Part shown: in pieces, positions 45,200-53,975 of the stretch
How positions within the stretch are numbered: position 1 is the first letter of the stretch
Layout: every line of letters starts with the position of its first letter
Source: Variovorax boronicumulans
GTDB taxonomy: Bacteria; Pseudomonadota; Gammaproteobacteria; Burkholderiales; Burkholderiaceae_C
Reading direction: 5' to 3'
Length of the DNA: 64,000 nt
Assembly: GCF_030812215.1 (NCBI RefSeq)
Contig: NZ_JAUSSG010000006.1
Location: 248,001 to 312,000 of the forward strand
Translations under genes and position numbers: made by a program
The notes under the pieces: model-generated
Seen by the model: only the letters and a program-made list of their open reading frames with translations
Database searches by the model: none
What the model was told of the DNA's origin: nothing

Positions 45200-46488
45200 A
45201 ACGCCTGCGGTTCGCGCTCGGCGCCCTCGGCTGGCTGGTGCTGGCAGCACTGTGGTTCTGGTCCTGGCACCTGAAGGACCCGCATCTGCGCTTCATGCGT
45301 GCATGGGAGTTGCCGGTCCTGCTGGGTGCGCTGGGTGTGAGTGCGGTGATCGCATGGTGCTTCGGCCGCCGCGCACTGCGGCCCGTGTCGCTGGGCCTGG
45401 TGTTTGCCGCGCTGCTCACCGCCCTCGGAAATGAAGCGGTGAGCCTGCATCGCCGTGCCGAGGTGCCCGCTTCATCCGGCCCTGTGGCGCAGATGCTCGG
45501 TGCCCATTTCATGGTCGGCTACGACGATGCGAAAGACCTGCACGAGCTCGCTCGCAAGGGCTTGATCGGCGGCGTGTTCATCACGGGCCGCAATGTGAAG
45601 GGACGCACGGCCATCGAGTTGCGCAAGGAGATCGACGACTTGCAGACGCTGCGCCGCGAAGCCGGCCTGCCTCCGCTGATCGTCGCGACAGATCAAGAGG
45701 GCGGCGCCGTGTCGCGCCTCTCGCCTCTGATCGAACGCCAGCCCGGCCTCTCCACGCTCATCGACGCCGACGTGCCCGAGGCCGAACTTGCACAGCGCGC
45801 CCACGCCTACGGCGCGCAGCAAGGCCGCTCGCTTGCCGCGCTCGGCATCACGCTCAACTTCAGCCCCGTGGTCGACCTGCGCACCGGACGCGCGCCGGGC
45901 CGGTGGGACTTCCACACCCGCATCGACGAACGCGCCATCTCGGCCGATCCCGCACTCACCGCGCAGGTGGCGCTCGCTTACGAGCAAGGCCTCGAGTCGG
46001 CTGGCGTGCGCGGCACGCTCAAGCACTTTCCCGGACTCGGCGACGTGACCGAAGACACGCACCACTTCGCCGCGACACTGCGCACGCCTGTGGCCCGACT
46101 TGCAACACATGACTGGAAGCCGTTTCAAGACGTGTCGAAAAACTCGAACGCCGCGATCATGCTCGGCCATGTGCTCGTTCCGGAACTCGATGCGGTCTAT
46201 CCGGCCTCTTTCTCGCGCAAAATCGTGCAGCAGCTGATTCGCGGCGAGTGGGGCTACCAGGGCCTGCTCGTCACCGACGATCTGACGATGGGCGCGGCCT
46301 ACAACCGCGGGCTGTGCGATGCCACGGTCCGCGCCCTCGATGCCGGTGTGGACCTGGTGTTGATCGCCTTCGACCACGACAAGTATTTCGACGCCATGCA
46401 TTGCGCGCAACAGGCCGCGCAGCGCGGCGCACTCGACCTGCCGATGCTGGAACGCAGCGGCGCCCGCCGGCTCCAACCCCTTCGCTAG
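45196..46488 (+). CDS. Membrane-anchored GH3 beta-N-acetylhexosaminidase-like (NagZ-like) protein
   Basis: This 430-residue protein has two or three N-terminal membrane helices (about 5-80) followed by a glycoside hydrolase family 3 domain. GH3 landmarks are ATDQEGGAVSRL near residue 165, TLKHFPGLGDVTEDTHH near residue 275 (Asp-Thr-His dyad kept) and VTDDLTMGA near residue 360 with the nucleophile Asp. NagZ removes GlcNAc from anhydro-muropeptides in the cytoplasm; this one is membrane-bound. Orientation decides whether it works on the wall or on recycled fragments. It is cotranscribed with creD and PBP1A. Confidence 0.88.
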   Translation: MKRLRFALGALGWLVLAALWFWSWHLKDPHLRFMRAWELPVLLGALGVSAVIAWCFGRRALRPVSLGLVFAALLTALGNEAVSLHRRAEVPASSGPVAQMLGAHFMVGYDDAKDLHELARKGLIGGVFITGRNVKGRTAIELRKEIDDLQTLRREAGLPPLIVATDQEGGAVSRLSPLIERQPGLSTLIDADVPEAELAQRAHAYGAQQGRSLAALGITLNFSPVVDLRTGRAPGRWDFHTRIDERAISADPALTAQVALAYEQGLESAGVRGTLKHFPGLGDVTEDTHHFAATLRTPVARLATHDWKPFQDVSKNSNAAIMLGHVLVPELDAVYPASFSRKIVQQLIRGEWGYQGLLVTDDLTMGAAYNRGLCDATVRALDAGVDLVLIAFDHDKYFDAMHCAQQAAQRGALDLPMLERSGARRLQPLR

Positions 46489-46499
46489 CCACTTTCCTT

Positions 46500-48902
46500 A
46501 TGTTCAAACGTTCAAGCCCCTCCCGATCCGACGACGGCGCCATGCCGGACGAACGCAGCGCCCGCTGGAAACTCATCGGCAAATGGAGCGCCATCGTGGC
46601 GGGCTCCGGCGCGCTGGTGGTGCTGGTCGCATCCATCGTCGCGGTGGTCGCCATCTATCCGAAGCTGCCCGACATTTCCGAGCTCGCCGACTACCGGCCC
46701 AAGCTGCCGCTGCGCGTGTACTCGACCGAGGGCACGCTGATCGGCGAATTCGGCGAAGAGCGCCGCAACCTCACGCCCTTCGCAAGCATCCCCAAGGTCA
46801 TGAAAGATGCGGTGCTGGCAGTGGAGGACGCACGCTTCTACGATCACGGCGGCGTCGACTACAAGGGCTTCATGCGCGCCGCGGTGGCCAGCCTCAAGGG
46901 CGGCCGGAAGCAAGGCGCCTCGACCATCACGATGCAGGTGGCGCGCAACGTCTACCTGAGTTCGGAGCGCACGCTCAGCCGCAAGACCTACGAGATCATG
47001 CTGGCCTTCCGCCTGGAGCAACAGCTCACGAAGGACCAGATCCTGGAGATCTACCTGAACCAGATCTACCTGGGCAATCGTGCCTACGGTTTCGCTGCCG
47101 CATCCGAGGCTTATTTCGGCAAGCCCCTGCAGAACGTGACCATCGCCGAAGCCGCGATGCTCGCCGGTCTGCCCAAGGCCCCCGGTGCGAACAACCCGGT
47201 GGCGAACCCGCGCCGCGCGCGCGCGCGGCAGCTCTATGTGATCGACCGCATGCAGGAGACCGGCTTCATCACCGCCGAGCAGGCGGCCGAGGCGAAGAAG
47301 GAAGAACTGCACCTGCGCGATGCGGCCGACCCGAACCGCCTGCATGCCGAGTACGTCGCAGAAACCGTGCGGCAGATGATGTACGCGCAGTACGGCGACA
47401 GCATCTACACCAGCGGCATGAAGGTCTACACCTCGCTGGTCGCTGCCGACCAGGCGGCGGCCTACAAATCGCTGCGCAAGGGCATCATGGATTACGAGCG
47501 GCGCCAGGTCTATCGCGGGCCCGAGAAGTTCGTGGATCTGCCGACCGAGCAGAAGGAAGTCGATGAGGCCGTCGACGACGCGCTTGCAGAGCATCCCGAC
47601 AACGGCGACGTGATCGCCGCCGTCGTGCTCGATGCCAACGCGAAGGAAATCAGCGCTGTGCGCGCCAACGGCGAAGCGATCCAGATCACAGGCGAAGGCC
47701 TGAGGCCCGCGCAGTCGGGCCTCGCAGCCAAGGCACCGCCCAACATCAAGATCCGCCGCGGCGCGGTGATCCGCGTGGCGAAGACGCCGAAGGGCACCTG
47801 GGAGATCACGCAGCTGCCCGAAGTGGAAGGCGCATTCATCGCGATGGACCCGCGCAGCGGCGCGATCAAGGCCTTGGTGGGCGGTTTCGATTTCGGCAAG
47901 AACAAGTTCAATCACGTGACGCAGGCCTGGCGCCAGCCGGGTTCGAGCTTCAAGCCATTCATCTATTCGGCGGCGCTCGAAAAAGGCTTCACGCCCGCCA
48001 CCGTGGTGAACGACGCACCGCTGTACTTCGATGCCAGCGCCAACGGCGGCCAGCCCTGGGAGCCGAAGAATTTCGAAGGCACGTACGAAGGCCCGATGCC
48101 GCTGCGCACCGCGTTGATGAAATCCAAGAACCTGGTGACGCTGCGCGTGCTGCAGTCGATCGGCGCGCCCTATGCGCAGGACTGGGTCACCAAGTTCGGC
48201 TTCGACAAGGACAAGCAACCCGCCAACCTGCCGATGGGCCTGGGCGCGGGATCGGTCACGCCGATGCAGATGGCCGTGGGCTACTCGGTGTTCGCCAACG
48301 GCGGCTACCGCGTCAATCCGTACCTGGTCACCCGCATCACCGACATGAAGGACAAGGTCATCATGGAAACCGAGCCGCCGGTGCTCGACGAAGCGCGGCG
48401 CGCCATTCCTGCGCGCAACGCCTTCGTCATGGACTCGCTGCTGCAAAGCGTGGTGAAGGGCGGCACCGCTTTCAAGGCGCACCAGGCCTTGAAGCGCGAC
48501 GACCTCTACGGCAAGACCGGCACCACCAACGATTCCTTCGACACCTGGTTCGCGGGCTTCCAGCCCACGCGCGTGGGCATCGCATGGATCGGCTACGACA
48601 CGCCTCGCCAGCTCGGCGTGCGCGGCGAAACCGGCGGCAGCCTGAGCCTGCCGATCTGGATCGGCTACATGCAATCGGCGCTGCAGGGCGTGCCGGTGAC
48701 GCAGCCGGCCGAACCGCCCGGTGTGGTGAACATCGACGGCGAGTGGTACTTCGACGACTTCACGCCGGGCCACAACGTGGCGAGCCTGGGCCTGGAGAAC
48801 GCCGAGCAGGCGCCGCCGCCGGTGGAAGAGCTCACCGGCGCACCGATCGGGGCACCACCGCCGCCTGAAGAGCGCAACCGCATCCTCGATTTCTTCAGGT
48901 AG
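46500..48902 (+). CDS. Penicillin-binding protein 1A (bifunctional)
   Basis: This 800-residue class A PBP has an N-terminal helix (about 32-55) and a GT51 domain with VEDARFYDHGGVDYKG near residue 108 and GASTITMQVARN near residue 140. An OB-like insert follows. The transpeptidase domain has SSFK (Ser near residue 483), SKN near residue 543 and KTGTT near residue 672. It polymerises and crosslinks peptidoglycan. It starts 11 bases after the GH3 stop codon in the creD operon, so CreBC may tune it. This is not the usual pilMNOPQ-linked mrcA site, so it may be a second class A enzyme. Confidence 0.93.
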   Translation: MFKRSSPSRSDDGAMPDERSARWKLIGKWSAIVAGSGALVVLVASIVAVVAIYPKLPDISELADYRPKLPLRVYSTEGTLIGEFGEERRNLTPFASIPKVMKDAVLAVEDARFYDHGGVDYKGFMRAAVASLKGGRKQGASTITMQVARNVYLSSERTLSRKTYEIMLAFRLEQQLTKDQILEIYLNQIYLGNRAYGFAAASEAYFGKPLQNVTIAEAAMLAGLPKAPGANNPVANPRRARARQLYVIDRMQETGFITAEQAAEAKKEELHLRDAADPNRLHAEYVAETVRQMMYAQYGDSIYTSGMKVYTSLVAADQAAAYKSLRKGIMDYERRQVYRGPEKFVDLPTEQKEVDEAVDDALAEHPDNGDVIAAVVLDANAKEISAVRANGEAIQITGEGLRPAQSGLAAKAPPNIKIRRGAVIRVAKTPKGTWEITQLPEVEGAFIAMDPRSGAIKALVGGFDFGKNKFNHVTQAWRQPGSSFKPFIYSAALEKGFTPATVVNDAPLYFDASANGGQPWEPKNFEGTYEGPMPLRTALMKSKNLVTLRVLQSIGAPYAQDWVTKFGFDKDKQPANLPMGLGAGSVTPMQMAVGYSVFANGGYRVNPYLVTRITDMKDKVIMETEPPVLDEARRAIPARNAFVMDSLLQSVVKGGTAFKAHQALKRDDLYGKTGTTNDSFDTWFAGFQPTRVGIAWIGYDTPRQLGVRGETGGSLSLPIWIGYMQSALQGVPVTQPAEPPGVVNIDGEWYFDDFTPGHNVASLGLENAEQAPPPVEELTGAPIGAPPPPEERNRILDFFR

Positions 48903-48985
48903 CAGGCGGCGAACGAAGGGAACAGGGAGGCCGCCGGGTCTCTACACTCGGCGCAGTCCCTCCCTCCCTTTGGCCGAACGCATTC

Positions 48986-49591
48986 ATGGAAATCCTCACG
49001 CTGGTGGCGCTGCTTCTTGTCGGCGCCTACATCCTCAAGTCCAGAGACCAGCGCCAGCGTATCGCGCTGCTGGGAGGCCACCTCGGCCAGTACCAGATCG
49101 AAAAGCTCATGGAGAGCCTGACCCAGGGGTACCTGCGTTGCCTCGGCGAGGATGATCCCGAACGCCGCCAGCAGATCTGGAGCCTGCTCGACACCACCGA
49201 GGAAAAGCTCTCGGCGCAGTTCGACGGCTTCGCTGCCGGATTCGCGCGCCTCCCCGAGGCCGACACGCGTGTGAGCAAGCTGCCCATCGCCATTCCCTAC
49301 GCGCACAAGCTGTTCCCGGCCGCGACCTTCGACCTGCGCGAAGCACTGAACATCCATGCACGCGGCATTGCCGGCGTGATGAAGAACGCGTCGAACCGTC
49401 CTGCCAAGTCCAAGGCCTTCACCATGTCGGCCGAGCTGTTCCTGATGCAGCACACCTGCCACTGGTTCTGCAAGTCGAAGACGGTGGCGTCGGCGCGCAT
49501 GCTGGCGCGGCACCAGACTTCGTACGAGCAGCTGCTCGATGCGGTGAGCCCCGAGACGCGCCGCGCATACGGCACCCTGACGGGTCAGTGA
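48986..49591 (+). CDS. Conserved protein of unknown function with one N-terminal membrane helix
   Basis: I do not recognise the family of this 201-residue protein. Residues 2-17 form a short hydrophobic anchor. The rest is helical and cytoplasmic by the positive-inside rule, with a conserved-looking core FTMSAELFLMQHTCHWFCKS near residue 152. The gene lies 83 bases downstream of PBP1A on the same strand, and its 3' end overlaps the convergent creC by seven bases. It may be part of the creD operon, which would hint at an envelope role. Confidence 0.75.
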   Translation: MEILTLVALLLVGAYILKSRDQRQRIALLGGHLGQYQIEKLMESLTQGYLRCLGEDDPERRQQIWSLLDTTEEKLSAQFDGFAAGFARLPEADTRVSKLPIAIPYAHKLFPAATFDLREALNIHARGIAGVMKNASNRPAKSKAFTMSAELFLMQHTCHWFCKSKTVASARMLARHQTSYEQLLDAVSPETRRAYGTLTGQ

Positions 49592-51024
49592 TGTGACAAC
49601 AGCGGCAGCGTGAGCGTCGCCACCGCGCCGCCGCGCGTCGCATTGCCAAGCTCGATGCGCCCACGGTGCAGTGCGGCGATTTCCTTCACGAACGCGAGCC
49701 CCAGCCCCGTGCTTTTCTTCTGGCTGTGCGGCCGCGCGAGCGAATAGAACTTCTGGAAGACCTTTTCCTGCGCGTAGTCCGGAATACCCGGTCCGTGGTC
49801 GCGCACGCTCACGCGCGCGAGCTTCGACGTGGTCTCCAGCGCCAGCAGCACTTCGCTGCCCTGCGGTGAAAAATCGATCGCGTTGTCCAGCAGGTTGCTG
49901 ATCGCGCGGCGCAGCAGGAACGGGTCGCCCTCCGTGCTGGCTTCGGTGCGGATGTTCACCAGGAGACGAATGTTCCGCTTGGCCGCCGCGGGCTGCGCGC
50001 TGATGGCGATGTCGTCGATCAGCGAAGCCAGCGGCACGGGCTCGGTGCGCTCCAGCGCGCGCCGCGTTTCGAGCGCGGTGAGTTCCATCATGCGGTCGAC
50101 GATTTCCTGGATGCGCTGCGTCTCGCGCTCGATGTTCTTGAGGAACCGCTCGCGCTCCGCATGCGGCATCGACGGCTCCTGCAGGAGCTCGGCGGCGCCG
50201 CGGATCGCCGAGAGCGGGCTCTTCACTTCGTGGGTGAAGGTCTGCACGTAGTCGGCGACGTAGTTGCGGCCCGTCAGCGCATCGCGCATTTCGCTGAAGC
50301 CGGTGCGCACCGCATCGACCGCGCGCCGCGCCATGCGCGAAAAGCTCAAGGTGCGCTGCGCCCGCACCCAGGTCCAGTAGTCCGAGATCAACCCGAAGGG
50401 CCGCACCAGCCAGACCGAGACGATCACCGCCAGCAGCAACAGCGCCAGGCCCGAACCCACGCCGACCCACAGCGTGCGGGCCCGCGCGTCTTCCACGAAC
50501 TGGCCGAAGCTCTGAACCGGCTTGCCGACGCTGACCATGCCGACGATCTCGTTGTTCCAGCGGATCGGTGCGCCCACGTACATCACCGAAGTGCGCGGAT
50601 CGCCGTCGACATCGCGCGAAGTGCGCGCACCGTAGAGGCCGGCGAGCGTGCGGCTCACGTCGCTCCATTGCGAGTAGTCGGCGCCCAGGTGCCTGCCGAG
50701 CGAATCGAACATCACGCGGCCACCGCGGTCGGTCACGTAGACGCGCAGTTCCACCTGGCTCTTGTGCAGGTTGTAGATCTGCGCCGAGAACTCGCGCGCG
50801 TAGACCGTGCGGAACAGCGGCTCCAGCCGCGCGGTGTTGATCGCGCCGGCGATCACGTCCTGCTCCACCAGGCTGGCCATGAGCTGCGAGGTCTCGACCA
50901 GCGACTCCTCGGCCGATTCGCGGTAGCGCGGATCGATGTCCGACACCACGCGATAAAGCAGGAAGGCAATGCCCGCCGTGTAGATCAGCAGGATGCCGAT
51001 GAAGATCCGCGTGCGTCTTGTCAA
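49585..51024 (-). CDS. creC: Sensor histidine kinase CreC
   Basis: This 479-residue two-helix sensor kinase has a periplasmic domain (about 30-180) with the CreC-type SDIDPRYRESAEESLVETSQ start. The second helix (about 184-206), HAMP, the H-box FTHEVKSPLSA with His265, and N, G1 (RDHGPGIPDY) and G2 (GLGLAF) boxes follow. CreC is known as a metabolic and growth-medium sensor, and in some species as a responder to PBP inhibition. It lies 124 bases downstream of creB, and a dispersed repeat fills the gap. Confidence 0.93.
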   Translation of the reverse strand: MTRRTRIFIGILLIYTAGIAFLLYRVVSDIDPRYRESAEESLVETSQLMASLVEQDVIAGAINTARLEPLFRTVYAREFSAQIYNLHKSQVELRVYVTDRGGRVMFDSLGRHLGADYSQWSDVSRTLAGLYGARTSRDVDGDPRTSVMYVGAPIRWNNEIVGMVSVGKPVQSFGQFVEDARARTLWVGVGSGLALLLLAVIVSVWLVRPFGLISDYWTWVRAQRTLSFSRMARRAVDAVRTGFSEMRDALTGRNYVADYVQTFTHEVKSPLSAIRGAAELLQEPSMPHAERERFLKNIERETQRIQEIVDRMMELTALETRRALERTEPVPLASLIDDIAISAQPAAAKRNIRLLVNIRTEASTEGDPFLLRRAISNLLDNAIDFSPQGSEVLLALETTSKLARVSVRDHGPGIPDYAQEKVFQKFYSLARPHSQKKSTGLGLAFVKEIAALHRGRIELGNATRGGAVATLTLPLLSHH

Positions 51025-51035
51025 AGCCTGGCTCT

Positions 51036-51126
51036 CCCCCAGGCTTGCCCACTCCGTGTGGCCTCCAACCCCCTCGCCGGGGGCAATACCTGCGGCCCGG
51101 CAAAGCCGGTTCCGCGGTATTCCCCG
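51036..51126 (+). repeat. Dispersed intergenic repeat, copy A
   Basis: The sequence runs CTCCCCCAGGCTTGCCCACTCCGTGTGGCC (landmarks CCCAGGCTTG and CGTGTG), then CCAACCCCCTCGCCGGGGGCAATACC, and ends in the palindromic core GGCCCGGCAAAGCCGGTTCC. It matches copy B at 53.46 kb along its whole length. It separates creB from creC within one operon, so it does not simply mark operon ends. Confidence 0.82.
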
Positions 51127-51148
51127 AAAAGGCAGACCCGGGCCGGTG

Positions 51149-51940
51149 TCATGCCTTTGATGGCAGTTCTTCGTTCAAGGCGTAGCCGGTGCCGCGCAGC
51201 GTGCGGATCGGCTCCACGTCGGGCGCCACCGCCTTGAGCTTGGCGCGCAGCGTCTTGATGTGCGCGTCGACCGTGCGATCGAAGCTGTCGCTGGCGTCGT
51301 CCCAGACGTGTTCGAGCAATTCGTCGCGCGTGAAGACGCGGCCGGGCCGCTGCACCAGCAGCCGGAGAAGGCCGTATTCGTAGCGCGAGAGCTCCAGGAG
51401 CCGGCCGTAATAGCGGATCTGCATGCGCTCGTTGTCGAGCGCGAAGGGCATTGGCGGGGTCTGCGGGGCCGCTGGAGGCACCGGGGGCGAATTTTGAGGG
51501 GGTACCCCGTTTCCGGGCACTGCGGCCGTTCCCGGGCCTCCAGAGCTGTTGCGCGTGCTGCGCCGAAGGATCGTGCGGACCCGGGCAACCAGTTCGCGTG
51601 GCGAGAACGGCTTGGCGATGTAGTCGTCGGCGCCCAGTTCCAGGCCCACGACACGGTCGATTTCGTCGCTGCGCGCGGTGAGAAACAGCATCGGGATCTC
51701 CGGCCCGCCTTGCGACTGGTTCAGCGCTCTCAGGCGCTTGAAGAGCTCGAAACCATTGAGATCGGGCAGTCCGATGTCCAGGATGGCCAGCGCCGGCGGT
51801 TCCTGCGCGAACTGCGCGATCGCTTCTTCGGCGGTGGCGCACCAGACCGGCGTGAAGCCGTCGCTCTTCAGGACGTATTGCAGGGTGTCGGCGATGCCCG
51901 ATTCGTCTTCGGCGATCAGGATCCGGGGTTTGAAGCTCAT
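51149..51940 (-). CDS. creB: Response regulator CreB
   Basis: This 263-residue OmpR-type regulator has a receiver domain (phosphoacceptor Asp55 in ILDIGLPD, Lys110) and a winged-helix DNA-binding domain (about 168-260, with LLRLLVQRPGRVFTRDELLEHVW). The linker between them (about residues 128-164) is unusually long and rich in Pro, Gly and Ser. E. coli CreB is about 30 residues shorter. It probably binds the TTCAC tags upstream of creD. Its own promoter must lie in the origin-like region to the right. Confidence 0.93.
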   Translation of the reverse strand: MSFKPRILIAEDESGIADTLQYVLKSDGFTPVWCATAEEAIAQFAQEPPALAILDIGLPDLNGFELFKRLRALNQSQGGPEIPMLFLTARSDEIDRVVGLELGADDYIAKPFSPRELVARVRTILRRSTRNSSGGPGTAAVPGNGVPPQNSPPVPPAAPQTPPMPFALDNERMQIRYYGRLLELSRYEYGLLRLLVQRPGRVFTRDELLEHVWDDASDSFDRTVDAHIKTLRAKLKAVAPDVEPIRTLRGTGYALNEELPSKA

Positions 51941-52034
51941 CCGCGAATGTTAGCGAGGGGAAAGAAGGACGGCGGGCCCGCTTTCTCGCCCGAGGCGCCG
52001 GGGACCGGCGCGGCCTTTCGCGGCTTTTTTTTGG

Positions 52035-52508
52035 CGCGGCGCTCTTTGTGTCTTCTATTTCTTATTCTTCTTATTCAAATTAGTAGTAGTAGATAAGGGA
52101 AGCGCTCTTCTGTGGACAGGGCACTTTTTTCGTTATACGACAAGGACTTGTCATTGCTCTGTCACTGTGCGCAGCTGCGCTTTCGGGATGTACCCGCAAA
52201 AGGGACAACATTGGGTAACCTGTCCGCCCTGTGGATAACCCATGGCTTGTGCCAAAACTCTCCCCAGAGTTGTCCTTTGACAGTCCCCGGAAAATCTGCG
52301 AAAGGCGGTTTTCGGTCCAGAAAATCCAGTGCCTCTTATTTGTGCAATATGTAGATTTCCCTTTGAAATCAACCACTTGCCACACCCCTACACAGAAGTG
52401 CCGACGTTATCCACAGAGTTGCCCAAGTTTTGCGGGGACAACGCGAGAGGAACCTTCGAGTCCTTGGGCGACCCAACGCCGTCCTTCACATTGCAAAAAA
52501 TTTCGAAC
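52035..52508. other. Candidate replication origin (oriC-like region)
   Basis: This 474-base stretch has no gene. It contains perfect DnaA boxes TGTGGATAA (52230-52238) and TTATCCACA (52407-52415) and a variant TGTGGACAG (52111-52119). An AT-rich pyrimidine tract (52046-52080) runs into four TAG trinucleotides (52081-52092). AT-rich DNA, then TAG trios, then a DnaA box in this order is the basal unwinding layout described for bacterial origins. It lies 33 kb from dnaA. Function is inferred; a GC-skew plot would test it. Confidence 0.65.
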
Positions 52509-53453
52509 ATGACACCTTCAGAAACCAAGGCCATCGTGACCCTGAGCCTGCTGGCTGCCTTTGTCGATGGCGAGAAACACGAGCGTGAGCGCGCCGAGAT
52601 CAAACGCATTGCGGAGGGCCTGTCGCAAGCCGACGGGCTGAACCTGCCAACGCTCTATCAGGACGTGCTGATGAAGCGCGTATCGCTGGCTTCGGTGGCG
52701 GGGGAGCTGTCCAGCAACGAATCGAAGCAGCTCGCCTATGAAATGGCGGTGTGCGTGTGCGACGCCGACGGCGCGCAGTCGGAAGCGGAGCGCATGTTCC
52801 TGATGGACGTGCGCACCTCGCTCGGCCTGGATGCCTCGGCGGCGCGGTTCTCGCAGCAGGCTGAAGAAATTGCCGCGGTGCCCGTGGCTGCGGCAGCAGG
52901 AACCGCAGTGACAGCGGTGGCCGCCCCCAACACGCCCGACAGCGCCGAACTCGACAAGTCGATCCTCAATGCCGCCATCCTCAACGGTGCGCTCGAACTG
53001 CTGCCCGAGACGCTCTCGACCATGGCGATCATTCCGCTGCAGATGAAGCTGGTCTACCGCATCGGCCAGGCACATGGCTACCAGCTCGACAGCGGCCACA
53101 TCAAGGATTTCCTGGCCACCGTGGGTGTGGGCCTGACCTCGCAGTACCTGGAACAAGCCGGGCGCAAGCTGCTCGGTGGCCTGCTCGGAAAGGTGGGCGG
53201 TGGTTTGCTGCGTGGCCTTGGCAACCAGGCCGTGAGCTCGGGCATGAGCTTCGCCTCGACCTATGCGCTCGGCCATGTGGCCAAGCGCTACTACGCCGGC
53301 GGCCGCACGCTCTCGACGCAGATGCTCAAGGACGCGTTCTCGGGCGTGGTGAAGGAAGGGCAGAGCCTGCAGACGCAATATCTGCCGGCCATCCAGGAGA
53401 AGGCCCGCACGCTGGACGCGGGCAAGGTGCTCTCGCTGGTGCGAGGCGCCTGA
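52509..53453 (+). CDS. TerB/DUF533-like protein
   Basis: This 314-residue protein begins with a TerB-like helical domain (about 1-125, with FVDGEKHERERAEIKRIAEGL and the acidic CDADGAQSEAERMFL motif). An Ala-rich linker and a second part with glycine-rich amphipathic helices (GGLLGKVGGGLLRGLGNQA, about 240-260) that may lie in a membrane follow. TerB-like domains bind divalent metal and associate with the inner membrane. The function of this architecture is unknown. It starts directly after the origin-like region. Confidence 0.72.
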   Translation: MTPSETKAIVTLSLLAAFVDGEKHERERAEIKRIAEGLSQADGLNLPTLYQDVLMKRVSLASVAGELSSNESKQLAYEMAVCVCDADGAQSEAERMFLMDVRTSLGLDASAARFSQQAEEIAAVPVAAAAGTAVTAVAAPNTPDSAELDKSILNAAILNGALELLPETLSTMAIIPLQMKLVYRIGQAHGYQLDSGHIKDFLATVGVGLTSQYLEQAGRKLLGGLLGKVGGGLLRGLGNQAVSSGMSFASTYALGHVAKRYYAGGRTLSTQMLKDAFSGVVKEGQSLQTQYLPAIQEKARTLDAGKVLSLVRGA

Positions 53454-53455
53454 AA

Positions 53456-53555
53456 CAGGCTCTCCCCCAGGCTTCGCGCACTGCGTGTCGCTTCTCCAAC
53501 CCCCTCACCGGGGGCAACACCAGCGGCCCGGCAAAGCCGGTTCCGCGGTGTTTCT
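53456..53555 (+). repeat. Dispersed intergenic repeat, copy B
   Basis: This full-length copy of the repeat has CTCCCCCAGGCTTCG, CACTGCGTGTCGC, CCAACCCCCTCACCGGGGGCAA and the core GGCCCGGCAAAGCCGGTTCC. It starts four bases after the TerB-like stop codon, lies between convergent genes and may end transcription from both sides. Confidence 0.82.
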
Positions 53556-53570
53556 GGACGAGAGAACTGG

Positions 53571-53975
53571 CTAAACCTTGCTCAGGTCGTCGAGGATCGG
53601 GCAGTCGGGGCGCGCATCGCCATGACAGCAATGCACGAGGTGCGCGAGCGTGTTGCGCATCGACTGCATGTCCGCGATGCGCTGCTCCAGCTCTCCCAGA
53701 TGTTTCTCTGCAATCCGCTTGACGCTCGAACTCGCGCGCCGGCGGTTGTGCCAGAGGCCCACCAGCTCGGCGATTTCTTCCATCGAAAAGCCGAGGTCGC
53801 GTGAGCGCTTGATGAAGCGCAGCGTGTGCACATCGGCCTCGCCGTACTGGCGGTAGCCGCTGTCGGTGCGCGCCACCGCCGGCAGGAGGCCCAGCCCCTC
53901 GTAGTGCCGGACCATGCGCGCCGACACGCCCGACAGGCGCGCGGCTTCGCCGATGGCGACCTGGCCCGTCATCAT
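53571..53975 (-). CDS. cueR: Cu(I)-responsive MerR-family regulator CueR
   Basis: This 134-residue MerR-type regulator has an N-terminal winged helix (GEAARLSGVSARMVRHYEGLGLLP), a dimerisation helix and a C-terminal metal loop with Cys-x7-Cys in CHGDARPDC, as in CueR. It binds Cu(I), Ag(I) or Au(I) and activates promoters with a 19-base spacer. It overlaps the copZ stop by four bases, and a matching operator precedes copA. Confidence 0.93.
   Translation of the reverse strand: MMTGQVAIGEAARLSGVSARMVRHYEGLGLLPAVARTDSGYRQYGEADVHTLRFIKRSRDLGFSMEEIAELVGLWHNRRRASSSVKRIAEKHLGELEQRIADMQSMRNTLAHLVHCCHGDARPDCPILDDLSKV

Noticed and set aside
52329..52508. N-terminal extension of the TerB-like protein into the DnaA-box region
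   Set aside because: The frame is open, but the residues are not family-like and the region carries DnaA boxes. The ATG at 52509 gives the natural N-terminus.
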